Made by a program: the position numbers and the translations under genes. The notes beneath the pieces were generated by a model that saw nothing but the letters and a program-made list of their open reading frames with translations, was not told the origin of the DNA and made no database searches. Shown here piece after piece: positions 28,694 to 38,085 of a DNA stretch of 64,000 nucleotides; position 1 is the stretch's first letter, and the number at the start of each line of letters is the position of its first letter. The DNA is from Pseudovibrio sp. Alg231-02 (GTDB taxonomy: Bacteria > Pseudomonadota > Alphaproteobacteria > Rhizobiales > Stappiaceae): positions 496,001 through 560,000 of the forward strand of contig NZ_FREX01000003.1 of the NCBI RefSeq assembly GCF_900143565.1, given 5' to 3'.

Positions 28694-29929
28694 ATGGGGT
28701 GGTCTCGAATTGCGTTGCTTCTCCTTGTTCTCGTGGATGTGATGGGGCAAGGGCTGATTTTTCCGATCGTCAATAGCCTTGTGATGGTACCCGGCAGCAC
28801 CTTTGTTCCCCTTGGCGACTCCCTTGCAATCCGGGAGATCGATTTCAGCCTTTTGACCGGAGCGTTCTACATCAGCTGGTTTTTTGGTGGTGCCTATATC
28901 TCCAAGCTTTCGGATTATATCGGGCGTAAGAAAGCCATCCTTATTTGCCTGTTTGGTGCCTTGTTCGGATATGGGCTGGCAGTTGTTGCGCTGCTTTGGT
29001 CAAACCTGGCTTTGCTGGTGCTCGCGCGTGCAATTACCGGGTTCGCTGCAGGCAATCAGCCAATCGCACAAGCTGCTCTTGTTGATCTCAGCTGTACGGG
29101 CGCAGAAAGAAACCGGAATATGGGGTATGTGACAGCAGCCATTGCCATTGGCTTGATTATCGGGCCGCTATTTGCGGGAGTGCTCAGTGATCCCTCCATC
29201 ATGGGCAGTTATGCTTCGCTTGAACTGCCTTTTTATGCAGCGCTGGTGCTGATCCTGATCAACATTGTTCTGATCATTGTTTTCTTTGAGGAAACAAACC
29301 AGACACGCCGCAAGATAGATTTTGGCCTGTCAGAGGTCTTTCTCGTTCTTTGGCGGGCACATTCAAGGCCTACAATTTTGAAGCTGTGTGCTGTTTTCCT
29401 CTTTATAGAGGTCGGGCTGAGCGCCTTTTATATTTATCTCAATAACTACATGGTGTTGCGCTTTGGGTTCGATACGCTTCAAAACAGCATTCTCCTGATC
29501 ATTTTTGGATCGGTTCTGGCTCTTGTAAGTGCGCTTCTGGTGGGGCCAATATCCCAACGATTTTCTAAGGTGGCGACGATTGCTGTGAGTGTGACTGTGA
29601 TGGGAGTTGGGCTCCTGGCCTTTACTGTGAATGATGTGGCCTGGCTCTCCTATCTCCTGACAGTGCCAATCGTAGCGGCCTTTGCGCTTACCCTGCCTCT
29701 CATGTTTTCCTTGTTCTCTGCTGCTGTTGATGAGAGCGAACAAGGCTGGATCATGGGGATCACCATATCGAGCTCGACGGGAGGTCAGTTCCTGCTTGCT
29801 ATTGCTGGTGCCTCTTTAATGACCGCTAACATTCATGGCGTGTTTATCGCGGGCATCGCCTGCTTTGCCATTGCGCTGGGGCTTATTTTCGTTCTGTGGC
29901 GCCAACCGGATATTCGAGCTTTGGATTAG
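28694..29929 (+). CDS. MFS transporter (TetA-like drug efflux type)
   Basis: 411 residues with about 12 helices. Loop 2-3 carries the MFS motif SKLSDYIGRKKAIL, and motif C-like GLIIGPLFAG is in helix 5, as in drug:proton antiporters. The ATG at 28694 has AAAGGCG just upstream. The frame runs open further to 28670, but without an ATG. Substrate unknown. It follows DUF2794 by 99 bases and converges on a PLP-lyase gene, with a GACGGGCAGT hairpin (29986-30012) between. Confidence 0.85.
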   Translation: MGWSRIALLLLVLVDVMGQGLIFPIVNSLVMVPGSTFVPLGDSLAIREIDFSLLTGAFYISWFFGGAYISKLSDYIGRKKAILICLFGALFGYGLAVVALLWSNLALLVLARAITGFAAGNQPIAQAALVDLSCTGAERNRNMGYVTAAIAIGLIIGPLFAGVLSDPSIMGSYASLELPFYAALVLILINIVLIIVFFEETNQTRRKIDFGLSEVFLVLWRAHSRPTILKLCAVFLFIEVGLSAFYIYLNNYMVLRFGFDTLQNSILLIIFGSVLALVSALLVGPISQRFSKVATIAVSVTVMGVGLLAFTVNDVAWLSYLLTVPIVAAFALTLPLMFSLFSAAVDESEQGWIMGITISSSTGGQFLLAIAGASLMTANIHGVFIAGIACFAIALGLIFVLWRQPDIRALD

Positions 29930-29985
29930 GGACAGACGTTGGAATGGATTGAGAGGGAGGCGAGGACTGTGATGAGGATGGGGGA

Positions 29986-30012
29986 GACGGGCAGTCTGAG
30001 AAACTGCCCGTC
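29986..30012. repeat. Perfect hairpin between convergent genes
   Basis: GACGGGCAGT (29986-29995) and its exact complement (30003-30012) around a seven-base loop, without a T run on either side. It lies between the MFS and PLP-lyase stop codons and could be a factor-assisted terminator or a 3'-end protector. Confidence 0.6.
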
Positions 30013-30030
30013 GTGGATTGAGTTCGTCTC

Positions 30031-31143
30031 TTAAGAGACTTGCTCCAGGGCTTCTGAAAAGGCCTGCCAAAGTTCCTCTACCGGCTCGCATCCCACGGAC
30101 AAACGGATAAAGGCGGGATCTACTGCATCTCCCCAGCGGGCGCGGCGCTCTGCTGAGCTGTGAACGCCGCCAAATGAGGTGGCAGGGCGCAAGAGGGAGC
30201 ATGAGTTGATAAACTGTTCAGCCTGAGCTTCTGTTTCAAGCGTGAGGGAGATCAAGAACCCAAACCGTGTTTGTTGTGCTTTGGCCAACGCGTGGGCTGG
30301 GTCCGTTTCCAAACCAGGGAAACGAATAGACTTTACGGCTGGATGATTTGCAAGACGCTCTGCGAGCAGGGCTGCAGACGTACACATTCGATCATAGCGC
30401 ACATCCAGCGTTTCGAGGCCTCGATGCAACAGCCATGCTTCTTGCGGGCCGGGGATGCAGCCGGAAAACTTTCGCCACTCTTCAACAGCCTTTAGGATCT
30501 CAGCGTTTCGGCTGGCGACATGACCCATCAGGGCGTCGGAATGGCCTGCCATGGATTTGGTATCTGAGGAGACGACAAGGTCTACACCAAAATCTAATGG
30601 TCGCTGACCAAGTGGTGTTAGGGTTGTGTTGTCGCAAATTGTGATGCCACCTGCGGCGCGTACAGCAGACGCAATTGCTGTTAGATCCAGCAGGTCGAGG
30701 CCCGGATTTGAAGGCGTTTCCAGAAATACAACGTTAAAGCCATCAAAGCCGCCGGTGGTGAACTCGGCAGTGTCCCGCTCAACGACTTCAACGCCGAACT
30801 TAGCCAGAAACTGGCTGGAGAGGATGCGGGTTACATAATACCCATCTGCCGGGACGAGTAGCCGATCTCCTGCTTTGAGCGTTGCGAAGAGGGCTGCTGA
30901 AATTGCCGCCATTCCAGAAGGAAAACATAGGCAAGGTGCTGCTTCGAGATGAGCGAGCGCATGTTCAAGCTGGGTCCATGTTGGGTTGCTGACACGACCA
31001 TAATTTGGGAAGTCCTCCGGTAATCCTGGAAGATGGTACATTGAGCTTTGCACCAAAGGTAACGCAATCGGTTCACCCTTAGACAGGTTCTGACCACGTA
31101 GATGCAGGAACTCGCCCATGTTTGGTGAAGTGCGTTGTGTCAT
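30031..31143 (-). CDS. Trans-sulfuration PLP enzyme (cystathionine gamma-lyase/beta-lyase family)
   Basis: 370 residues from ATG 31143, which has GGGAGA six bases upstream. The Cys/Met-metabolism PLP fold is clear: YGRVSNPTW (substrate and PLP phosphate site), FPSGMAAISAAL, ICDNTTLTP, and SSDTKSMAGHSD with the Schiff-base Lys. The family includes cystathionine gamma-synthase, gamma-lyase and beta-lyase and methionine gamma-lyase. I cannot tell which from the motifs. A frame open to 31224 lacks a ribosome site at its start. Confidence 0.85.
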   Translation of the reverse strand: MTQRTSPNMGEFLHLRGQNLSKGEPIALPLVQSSMYHLPGLPEDFPNYGRVSNPTWTQLEHALAHLEAAPCLCFPSGMAAISAALFATLKAGDRLLVPADGYYVTRILSSQFLAKFGVEVVERDTAEFTTGGFDGFNVVFLETPSNPGLDLLDLTAIASAVRAAGGITICDNTTLTPLGQRPLDFGVDLVVSSDTKSMAGHSDALMGHVASRNAEILKAVEEWRKFSGCIPGPQEAWLLHRGLETLDVRYDRMCTSAALLAERLANHPAVKSIRFPGLETDPAHALAKAQQTRFGFLISLTLETEAQAEQFINSCSLLRPATSFGGVHSSAERRARWGDAVDPAFIRLSVGCEPVEELWQAFSEALEQVS

Positions 31144-31375
31144 GCGGAATCTCCCATTGGATCGTATCAGCGCGCGTTCCGCACTGAGATGTTGTTTATG
31201 CTGGCCTTTATGAGGGGGGCTCAACGGTCATTACAGTGATGGTAATGTACGCGTAACGGAGATGTCTATCTTCCTATCAAATAGGAGAAAGTATCCCTTT
31301 GATGAGCAGCGTATTTTCAGCTTAACACATTACTTTTTGCATTAGAGGGCTCGCTTAAACACGAGGTGCTGAACG

Positions 31376-32656
31376 TTATGCCAAAGCGTTCTGCAGCCGT
31401 GTTGTAGCGATGAGTTTTGGCAGACGCCAAATGATTGGGAGGGAGATGAGGACTGCGATGAGGATGTAGTAGACGGGGGCGTAGTCCTTGCCGGTCTGGG
31501 TTACCAGATATGTGGCGACGATTGGGGTAGTGCCACCGAAGAGGGCCATGCTTAGATTGTATCCGAGCGCGACAACGCTGCAGCGCAGGTGGTCTGGCGC
31601 CATTAAGGTGAGGGCTGTGATGGAGAGTGCCCACCCGACTGTGCTTGTTAAGGTGAGACCGAACTGCCCAAGAAAAACGGATGTGATGTCCTCCTGAAGC
31701 ATAAGCCACCAGCAAGGGCCTGCGAGGATGAAGGTTGCCAATGCCCCAGCGAGAAAAGCTGGCCGTAACCCAAAACGGTCCGCAGCTAGTCCGCAAACCG
31801 GAATAAACAGAGCCATAACAATCAGGTTGAGTGTTGTGACATTGAGAGCCGTGGATGCGCCAAAGCCTGGCTCCGCGCTTAAATATGAGACCGCATAGAC
31901 GTAAATTACAAAGTAGATCACAGCGGTTGGAATGAGCAGCAAAATCATTTGCCCGATCAAACCAGAATGATCCCTCAGGCTTTGCCAAACAGGTGATGAG
32001 TTATCTGCTGGGTCTTCGTCCAGCACTGTATCGGTGATGTTTCGCCTGATGACTGCGCTGAAAATTGCGACCAGCGTGCCGAAACCAAAAGCCAGACGCC
32101 ATCCCCAATCCGCCATCTGTTCGGCAGAAAGAAGGAGGCTGATGCCGGCTGGAACAGCCGAGCCGACGAGGCAGCCGGATATCATGGCACATGCAATCCA
32201 TGCTCCTGTTAATGCCCGGCGTTCCGGCTCTGCTTGTTCCACCAGAAGGACACCGGAGGCGGTGTATTCTCCGGCCACGGCAATGCCCTGAACAATCCTC
32301 ACCAAGACCAGAAGTATGGCTGCGGCGATCCCAATTTGATCATATGTGGGTAGCACGGCAATCGCGAGAGAGCCTCCGCCCATCAACAGGACGGAGATCA
32401 TCATGGCCGTTTTCCGGCCCACACGGTCTCCAATATGGCCAAAGATTACACTGCCGATTGGGCGCGCTGCATATCCGACAGCCAGCACGGCGAATGCAGA
32501 AAGCAGTGAAGCTACTCTGTTTTCTAGCGGGAAAAACTGGGTGGCAATTGTCGCCGTGAGAAAGCTGTAAACGGTGAAGTCATACCATTCCAGAACGTTT
32601 CCACTCGTTGCAGCGATGATTGAACGTGGTGTTAGCCTCGTTTGCGATCTGGACAT
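31376..32656 (-). CDS. MFS transporter of the metabolite:H+ symporter (MHS) type
   Basis: 426 residues with about 12 helices. The opening SGNVLEWYDFTVYSFL is characteristic of the MHS/ProP branch (proline-betaine, shikimate or alpha-ketoglutarate importers). Loop 2-3 holds GHIGDRVGRKTAMM, and RIVQGIAVAGEYTASG follows. These are usually proton-coupled importers of organic acids or compatible solutes. It is upstream of the PLP lyase on the same strand, 232 bases away, so co-transcription is uncertain. Confidence 0.88.
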   Translation of the reverse strand: MSRSQTRLTPRSIIAATSGNVLEWYDFTVYSFLTATIATQFFPLENRVASLLSAFAVLAVGYAARPIGSVIFGHIGDRVGRKTAMMISVLLMGGGSLAIAVLPTYDQIGIAAAILLVLVRIVQGIAVAGEYTASGVLLVEQAEPERRALTGAWIACAMISGCLVGSAVPAGISLLLSAEQMADWGWRLAFGFGTLVAIFSAVIRRNITDTVLDEDPADNSSPVWQSLRDHSGLIGQMILLLIPTAVIYFVIYVYAVSYLSAEPGFGASTALNVTTLNLIVMALFIPVCGLAADRFGLRPAFLAGALATFILAGPCWWLMLQEDITSVFLGQFGLTLTSTVGWALSITALTLMAPDHLRCSVVALGYNLSMALFGGTTPIVATYLVTQTGKDYAPVYYILIAVLISLPIIWRLPKLIATTRLQNALA

Positions 32657-32765
32657 TCAGCCACCCTTTGTTCCGAGAGCTCGAGGCCTTGAAGTGCGAG
32701 CACGTGACAGAGCAATGTTTAGCAGCATTCCCTTACGGAAAAGGTATCGTGGGTGGTTGTCTGCC

Positions 32766-33623
32766 TTACTTCGCCAGCATGGGGTAGGTGAAGAAGAGGA
32801 TGTGGGTGAGGTTGACGAGGAAGTGGACGCCTATGGCGGCTTCTACACGACCTGATTTCCAGAAGGTGGCGCCGTAGAACAGCCCCGCGACGAAGGCAAA
32901 GGCTGCGTAAGGCAGGCCGCCATCCAGATGGTAGTAGGCGAAGTGGAGTGAGGAGATCACGAGTGCCGCGGTGCCTGCCCAAAAGCTGCGCCCGAGCTTT
33001 TCCATCAGCTGGCCCATGATGAACTGGCGAAAGAAAACCTCTTCTGCCACGCAGGTGAACAGCAGGTTCGCGAAGATCCAGATTGGTAAGAAGGGCACCA
33101 GTTTCGGGTCGAACACCACTAGCCCTGCGGCGTAGGTTGCGCCGATCAGTACTGCCGCTGCTGGGAAGAAGAACAGCAGTGTTATAAGCAGGCTGCGGAG
33201 CCAGTCTTTGGCTGTGCGGATGCGGGGTGCTGCAAAGAGAAACAGCAGGAAGCCCAAAGCTGCCTTATCGAAATTGAGGTAAAGCGAGTATGGCACAGCA
33301 TCCGGGCTGGTTTTTGCACCAGACAGGACCTGAAGATTGTGAAAGCCGGGAGCTTCATGCGTCATCACCAGATGCCCTGCCAGCAACAGCAGACCAACCA
33401 TCACGTAATAAAGCCAGACAGGGTGCTTTTGCTGGAAGAGGACCGCACAGACCACAGCCCAGCTGAGAACGAGCAGGAGCCCGGTTGCATTCAATACGCC
33501 TGCGGTGACTGCAAGGACCAGTGAGAGAGCGAATAAGGTGAGCGGCACCCATCGCTGTGTGATGAGCGGGACGCTTGCAATAGCTAACCCGAGACTAAGA
33601 TAGGCACTCAATGACAGCGGCAT
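32766..33623 (-). CDS. CPBP family intramembrane glutamic endopeptidase
   Basis: 285 residues, about eight helices. The CPBP/Abi core has the catalytic EExxxR motif in CVAEEVFFRQF (Glu pair near residue 193), and the second motif SSLHFAYYH with its His, then HFLVNLTHILFF. Bacterial members process membrane peptides, mature bacteriocins or act in signalling. No substrate is suggested by the neighbours. I start at ATG 33623. A TTG at 33645 is an alternative without support. Confidence 0.88.
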   Translation of the reverse strand: MPLSLSAYLSLGLAIASVPLITQRWVPLTLFALSLVLAVTAGVLNATGLLLVLSWAVVCAVLFQQKHPVWLYYVMVGLLLLAGHLVMTHEAPGFHNLQVLSGAKTSPDAVPYSLYLNFDKAALGFLLFLFAAPRIRTAKDWLRSLLITLLFFFPAAAVLIGATYAAGLVVFDPKLVPFLPIWIFANLLFTCVAEEVFFRQFIMGQLMEKLGRSFWAGTAALVISSLHFAYYHLDGGLPYAAFAFVAGLFYGATFWKSGRVEAAIGVHFLVNLTHILFFTYPMLAK

Positions 33624-33806
33624 GATGAAACTTTGTGGGTGTCGCAATGGGCGGAAAAATGAACTCTCTGAAACTGTGAGGTAAAGCTGCCGCTAAGTCA
33701 AATGTGCAATGGTTGGGTTGCGTGGAAGGAAGCATCACCCAGCCTGAACTAAGCGGCCAGATACCGGGGGATGCGCGTTTAAATGCTCTGGAAAATAATC
33801 GGGGTG

Positions 33807-34175
33807 CTAAACCAGAATTTCCTCTTTCAGGCTGCTGACGAAACCAACTGTGTCGTTGAACTCAGCTTCTGGCAGGCTGAAGGCTTCCAGAGTGGTTTTC
33901 AGGTGGGCTAAAAATACATCCCAATCTGCTTCGGTGATGCCCATGCCGGTATGTGTGATCACCATGTCGCGGCCTGTGTAGTACAAAGGTCCGCCGGCGC
34001 TGTTTGCCAGATAATCAATCAGGAGCTGCTTTTCTCTGGCGATCCCATCATCACCGCGGTTCTGCCAGAAGCGTCCAAGCAGCTCATCGCTCTGTAGGCG
34101 TGGGAGGAGATTATTGACGACTGCAGAAATCGCGTCATAGCCGCCGAGGCGTTCGTATAAAGTTTTTTCGCTCAT
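33807..34175 (-). CDS. Group I truncated haemoglobin
   Basis: A 122-residue 2-over-2 globin. It has LYERLGG at the N-terminus, GGPLYYTGRDM in the middle and the proximal haem His in THTGMGI (His75). Group I globins bind oxygen or nitric oxide and often detoxify NO. One oddity: where the family has Phe-Tyr at B9-B10, this protein has Leu-Leu (23-24), so the usual haem-ligand-stabilising Tyr seems absent (by my alignment). A purine-rich AGGTCT lies before the ATG. Confidence 0.85.
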   Translation of the reverse strand: MSEKTLYERLGGYDAISAVVNNLLPRLQSDELLGRFWQNRGDDGIAREKQLLIDYLANSAGGPLYYTGRDMVITHTGMGITEADWDVFLAHLKTTLEAFSLPEAEFNDTVGFVSSLKEEILV

Positions 34176-34545
34176 AATTCAGACCTTTTGTCCTGGGGGT
34201 TAAAGGGCTGAGGCTAAACAGCATTTAGGTAAATCTACTTGATGAATGTTAAGTCTGCATATTTCATGGATAAACAGGCTAAGGTCATTCATGTGGTTAG
34301 AGTGAATAGTATTAACCTGTTGAAAATAAAGATGTTTTGTGTGTGAAAGAAGGGTGTTTTGAGGTGATATGAGCACCGATTAGGAAACAGTGGGCTCTTC
34401 ACGGTATTTCACAGTGTTTTGAGATTTTGGGATTGATTACAATGAGGTAGCTTTGTTGCCATCCTCATGCGTGGTTGCTAGACACTTTGATGTGATCGCT
34501 TTTATGATCATAATGATTTTGACCTTGTAAACCGAGAGAACTCCT
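34176..34545. other. Intergenic region between divergent globin and DM13 gene
   Basis: 370 AT-rich bases. I see no gene. Near 34495 a TGATC / GATCA pair separated by eight bases could be a regulator site, and a TTGATGAATGTTAA string near 34240 partly resembles an FNR/CRP-like half-site. Neither is strong. Confidence 0.35.
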
Positions 34546-35016
34546 ATGATCCGTTTTGTTGCATTGCTCGTTTCGCACACCATAGTGCTTGTTGTTGGCT
34601 TTGCGCTTGGGATCTACTTCCTGCCTATCCTGACTGCACCGGATTCTCCTGAGACCGCCGTACTGGAGCAGAAAGCTCAGAACGCGCAATATTCTGCGGA
34701 GTTTAACCGCGAGCTGCGTGGCAGTGACTTCCTGCATTGGGGTGAGGGCAAGGTGAGTATCTCTCCAGAGATGATCGTTCATCAGGGTCGTCTTGCTCCG
34801 GGTCCAGATTATAAGGTTTACCTCACCACCGAGTTCGTTGAGCATGAAGATGAGTTCCTGCCAATCAAAGACAACTCGGTTCTGATCGGTGACGTCAAAA
34901 CCTTCGACGGCTTCCTGCTGAATGTGCCTGAGGGCGTTGACATTGAGACCTACAACACCGTGCTGGTGTGGTGCGAAACCTTTGGTGAGTTTATCTCTGC
35001 TGCGAAGTATCGGTGA
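34546..35016 (+). CDS. Membrane-anchored DM13 domain protein
   Basis: 156 residues with one N-terminal helix (about 4-28) anchoring a periplasmic DM13 domain (about 55-155), recognisable from the GKVSIS, LAPGPDYKVYLT, and NTVLVWCETFGEFISAAKY segments. DM13 domains are proposed to be electron-transfer or hydroxylation modules, with a conserved Cys in VWCETF visible here. The gene sits alone, divergent from a truncated haemoglobin and 137 bases before recQ. Confidence 0.82.
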   Translation: MIRFVALLVSHTIVLVVGFALGIYFLPILTAPDSPETAVLEQKAQNAQYSAEFNRELRGSDFLHWGEGKVSISPEMIVHQGRLAPGPDYKVYLTTEFVEHEDEFLPIKDNSVLIGDVKTFDGFLLNVPEGVDIETYNTVLVWCETFGEFISAAKYR

Positions 35017-35153
35017 GACGGAGTGAGGCCGTGCGCCTTAAGGGCCATGGTAAGATTTTGTGCTCGAGCAGCAGATAAGCCTTGCGTGCTTGCTTCAGAC
35101 CGGTAGAGGTTAGGAAAGACCTCTCAAATCCCTTTAGGTAAGTGCTGCTGCTC

Positions 35154-36980
35154 ATGACACTCACGCAAGATATTGTTGCCTCGCCACATGATGTTCTGAA
35201 AAAAGTATTTGGCTATGACGCGTTTCGCGGCAATCAGCAGGTTGTGATTGATAGCGTAATGGCTGGTGAGAGCTGCTGTGTTCTTATGCCGACGGGGGCG
35301 GGTAAGTCGCTGTGCTATCAGGTGCCTGCCTTGTGCCGCCGCGGGGTGGGCGTTGTCGTTTCTCCACTCATTGCGCTGATGCAGGACCAAATTGCGACAC
35401 TGCGCGAGCTTGGGGTGCGAGCGACGTCTATCAACTCCGCGCTTTCTCGTGAGGACATTCAGGCTGCTTATCGGGATCTTCGGGCTGGCGAGCTGGATCT
35501 GCTTTATGTGGCGCCGGAACGGTTGGTGCGGCCTGAGTTTGTTGGTTTGCTGGAAGAGTTAAACCAACGCGGGTTGATTGCGCTGCTGGCGATTGATGAA
35601 GCGCACTGTATCAGCCAGTGGGGCCATGATTTCCGCCCTGAGTATCGCGAGCTGACCAATGTACGGGCGAAGCTTGAGGGTGTGCCTTGCCTTGCTGTGA
35701 CGGCGACTGCGGATGAACCGACGCGGAAGGACATTCAAGAGCGTCTTGATCTACCGCGCCTGATTTCCTCCGGGTTTGATCGGCCTAACATCACCTACAC
35801 CGTGGGCATCAAGAGTAATCCGAAGCAGCAGTTGCGGCGTTTCCTGAAAGATCGACCAGCTGGTGAAAGTGGCATCATCTATTGCCTGTCCCGCAAGAAG
35901 GTGGAGGAGACTGCCGCGTGGTTGGTTGATGAGGGCTTTGATGCGCTGCCTTATCATGCGGGTTTTGACAGTTCCGTACGTGAGGCCAATCAGGATCGCT
36001 TCATCAAAGAAGAAGGCATGATCATGGTTGCCACGGTCGCGTTTGGGATGGGCATTGATAAGCCCAACGTGCGGTTTGTGGCGCATCTGGACCTTCCGAA
36101 GAACATTGAGGCTTATTATCAGGAGACGGGCCGCGCTGGGCGTGATGGCCTGCCGTCTGAGGCGTGGCTGGTCTATGGTATGCAGGATGTTGTGTTCCTG
36201 AACCAGATGATTGACCGAAGTGAAGCGCCAGAGAGCCAGAAGCAGATTGAACGGCAGAAGCTGCGGTCTTTCCTCGCTTACTGTGAGACGGCGACCTGTC
36301 GGCGCTCTGTTCTGCTGCGCTACTTTGGCGATGAGTGCGAACCGTGTGGCAACTGCGATACCTGTTTGAACCCGCCGAAGACTATGGATGGGACTATTGC
36401 CGCGCAGAAGCTGCTCTCCTGCATTTTGCGCACGGGGCAGAGCTTTGGGGCGAACTATGTGATTGATGTTCTGCTTGGTAATGCGAGTGAGCGGATCATC
36501 TCACGTGGGCATGACCAGCTGTCGACGTTCAACATTGGTGGTGAGTTCGACAAGATCAAGTGGAACGCCATTGCCCGGCAGCTATTGGCTGCCGGTCTGA
36601 TCTACGCTGATCATGATGCGCATGGAGCTTTGAAGATGACAGCTCTGGGTATGGAGTTCTTGAAGGAACGCCGGACTATTGAGCTGAAGGTGGATCAGCT
36701 TGCCAACTCTGCGAAGATGGAGCGCCGGACTAAGATGCCAGCTAGGGCTCAGATTGAGGACATTGCGGATCAGGAGCTGTTTGAGAAACTTCGGGCGCGG
36801 CGGATGGAACTGGCGCGAGAGCGGAATGTGCCTCCTTATGTGATCTTCAATGATAAGACCCTGATTGAAATGGCAGTAGAACGCCCGCAGCGGTTGGAAG
36901 AGATGCTGGAAATCTCTGGTGTTGGCGAGTCCAAGCTGGAACGGTTTGGCCCTGACTTCCTGGAGATCATCCGCGATTAG
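35154..36980 (+). CDS. recQ: ATP-dependent DNA helicase RecQ
   Basis: 608 residues with the full RecQ layout: helicase core with PTGAGKS (Lys51) and [15 protein letters not shown], the RQC zinc-binding part ([12 protein letters not shown] then CGNCDTC), winged helix, and a C-terminal HRDC domain ([13 protein letters not shown] to FGPDFLEII). It unwinds DNA during recombination and replication-fork repair. The ATG at 35154 gives a normal N-terminus, but the nearest AGGT is poorly spaced, so an upstream GTG at 35142 is possible. Confidence 0.95.
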   Translation: MTLTQDIVASPHDVLKKVFGYDAFRGNQQVVIDSVMAGESCCVLMPTGAGKSLCYQVPALCRRGVGVVVSPLIALMQDQIATLRELGVRATSINSALSREDIQAAYRDLRAGELDLLYVAPERLVRPEFVGLLEELNQRGLIALLAIDEAHCISQWGHDFRPEYRELTNVRAKLEGVPCLAVTATADEPTRKDIQERLDLPRLISSGFDRPNITYTVGIKSNPKQQLRRFLKDRPAGESGIIYCLSRKKVEETAAWLVDEGFDALPYHAGFDSSVREANQDRFIKEEGMIMVATVAFGMGIDKPNVRFVAHLDLPKNIEAYYQETGRAGRDGLPSEAWLVYGMQDVVFLNQMIDRSEAPESQKQIERQKLRSFLAYCETATCRRSVLLRYFGDECEPCGNCDTCLNPPKTMDGTIAAQKLLSCILRTGQSFGANYVIDVLLGNASERIISRGHDQLSTFNIGGEFDKIKWNAIARQLLAAGLIYADHDAHGALKMTALGMEFLKERRTIELKVDQLANSAKMERRTKMPARAQIEDIADQELFEKLRARRMELARERNVPPYVIFNDKTLIEMAVERPQRLEEMLEISGVGESKLERFGPDFLEIIRD

Positions 36981-37017
36981 AAAAAACAAACCCCACTAAC
37001 CTGATTGTTAGTAGGGT
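36981..37017 (-). terminator. Terminator of the ArsP-like permease gene
   Basis: CCCCACTAAC (36991-37000) pairs with GTTAGTAGGG (37007-37016), one mismatch, and the minus strand continues into TTTGTTTTTT. It lies 40 bases past the permease stop and just after recQ. Confidence 0.75.
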
Positions 37018-37057
37018 CTGATCTGCGTGAGTTGCAGGGTTTTTGAGGTTTCTAGGG

Positions 37058-37972
37058 TCAAAAGATCAGCGAATAGAGTACGCCTGCGCTGACAGCCATT
37101 CCCAGGATCACGACCAAAAAAGCGGCGATCATCTGGTTTTTGAAGAGGGACTTGAGCAAGATTACCTCTGTCAGGCTAGCACCTGCGCTGCCGATGATGA
37201 GGGCCATGATTGCGCCGAGGCCCATGCCTTTGCCTGCAAGTGCTGCGGTGAGCGGGATCACGGCTTCTGCTCTGATGTAGAGCGGGATGCCGATGATAGC
37301 GGCCACAGGGATTGCGAGTGGATTGTTTTCACCTGCCCATGAGGACACCAGATCTGTTGGCATGAAGCCATAGATCATTGAGCCGATGGCGATGCCGCCG
37401 ATCAGGTATGGCAGGACTTTCTTGAAGTCTGCCCATGTTGAGTTCCATACCCTTGCCCACTTGTTTTGAACTGGCGCACTTCCGCTGCAGCTGCTGCCGC
37501 ATGAAGAGGTGGATGGGACAGCGTAGGCTTCTGGTTTCACAAACCTCTCAAAGCCAAGCTTTTCAAGCGTGTAACCTGCGATGATGGAGACCGCCAATGC
37601 GATGGTGAAGTAGAATACTGTGACACCCAGACCGAAAGTCACCGCGAACAAGCCGATGATAATCGGGTTAAGCAGTGGGCTGGCAAACAGGAACACCATC
37701 ATGGTGCCAAAGCCGGCGCGGGCACGGAGCAGGCCTTTCAGGAACGGGATGGTGGAGCAGGAACAGAATGGGGTGATGACGCCAAGCGCTGCTGCTGTGA
37801 CATAGCCTTTGCCGTTTTGACTGCTGAGGATCTTCTGCACGCGGCTTGGCGGAATGTATTCCTGCAAGATGCCGACGAAGTAACTGATCGCCAAAAAGAG
37901 GATCGTCAGTTCCACAGCAAGCACTGCGAACATTTCCAGGCTGCTTATGAGCATTTCAGAGGACAGTGACAT
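37058..37972 (-). CDS. ArsP-like permease (DUF318 / SO_0444 family)
   Basis: 304 residues, about eight helices. It has the family's cysteine motif TPFCSCSTIPF in an early helix, a Ser/Cys-rich cytoplasmic loop (SCGSSCSGS) and a second repeat with GIPLYIRAEAVIPL. ArsP members export methylated or trivalent organoarsenicals; related SO_0444-type permeases move other metals. Divergent from an ArsR-type regulator, whose twin operator candidates fill the space between them. AAGGA lies nine bases before the ATG. Confidence 0.85.
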   Translation of the reverse strand: MSLSSEMLISSLEMFAVLAVELTILFLAISYFVGILQEYIPPSRVQKILSSQNGKGYVTAAALGVITPFCSCSTIPFLKGLLRARAGFGTMMVFLFASPLLNPIIIGLFAVTFGLGVTVFYFTIALAVSIIAGYTLEKLGFERFVKPEAYAVPSTSSCGSSCSGSAPVQNKWARVWNSTWADFKKVLPYLIGGIAIGSMIYGFMPTDLVSSWAGENNPLAIPVAAIIGIPLYIRAEAVIPLTAALAGKGMGLGAIMALIIGSAGASLTEVILLKSLFKNQMIAAFLVVILGMAVSAGVLYSLIF

Positions 37973-37992
37973 TGGGTATGATCCTTATTACG

Positions 37993-38016
37993 ATATTTCC
38001 GGATTTGTCGAAATAA
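37993..38016. promoter_or_regulatory. ArsR-type operator candidate 1 (permease side)
   Basis: ATATTTC-N10-GAAATAA: an inverted repeat of seven-base arms with one mismatch at the end. Its edge is 20 bases before the permease start codon. A second copy with the same geometry lies at 38042-38065. Confidence 0.6.
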
Positions 38017-38041
38017 TAGAATAATAGGTTTTCATGTCAAG

Positions 38042-38065
38042 ATATTTCTAGTAATATCGAAATAT
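38042..38065. promoter_or_regulatory. ArsR-type operator candidate 2 (regulator side)
   Basis: ATATTTC-N10-GAAATAT, a perfect seven-base inverted repeat. Its edge is 20 bases before the regulator ATG at 38086, which mirrors copy 1 on the permease side. Confidence 0.65.
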
Positions 38066-38085
38066 AAGAAATTCTGGTGAATGAG

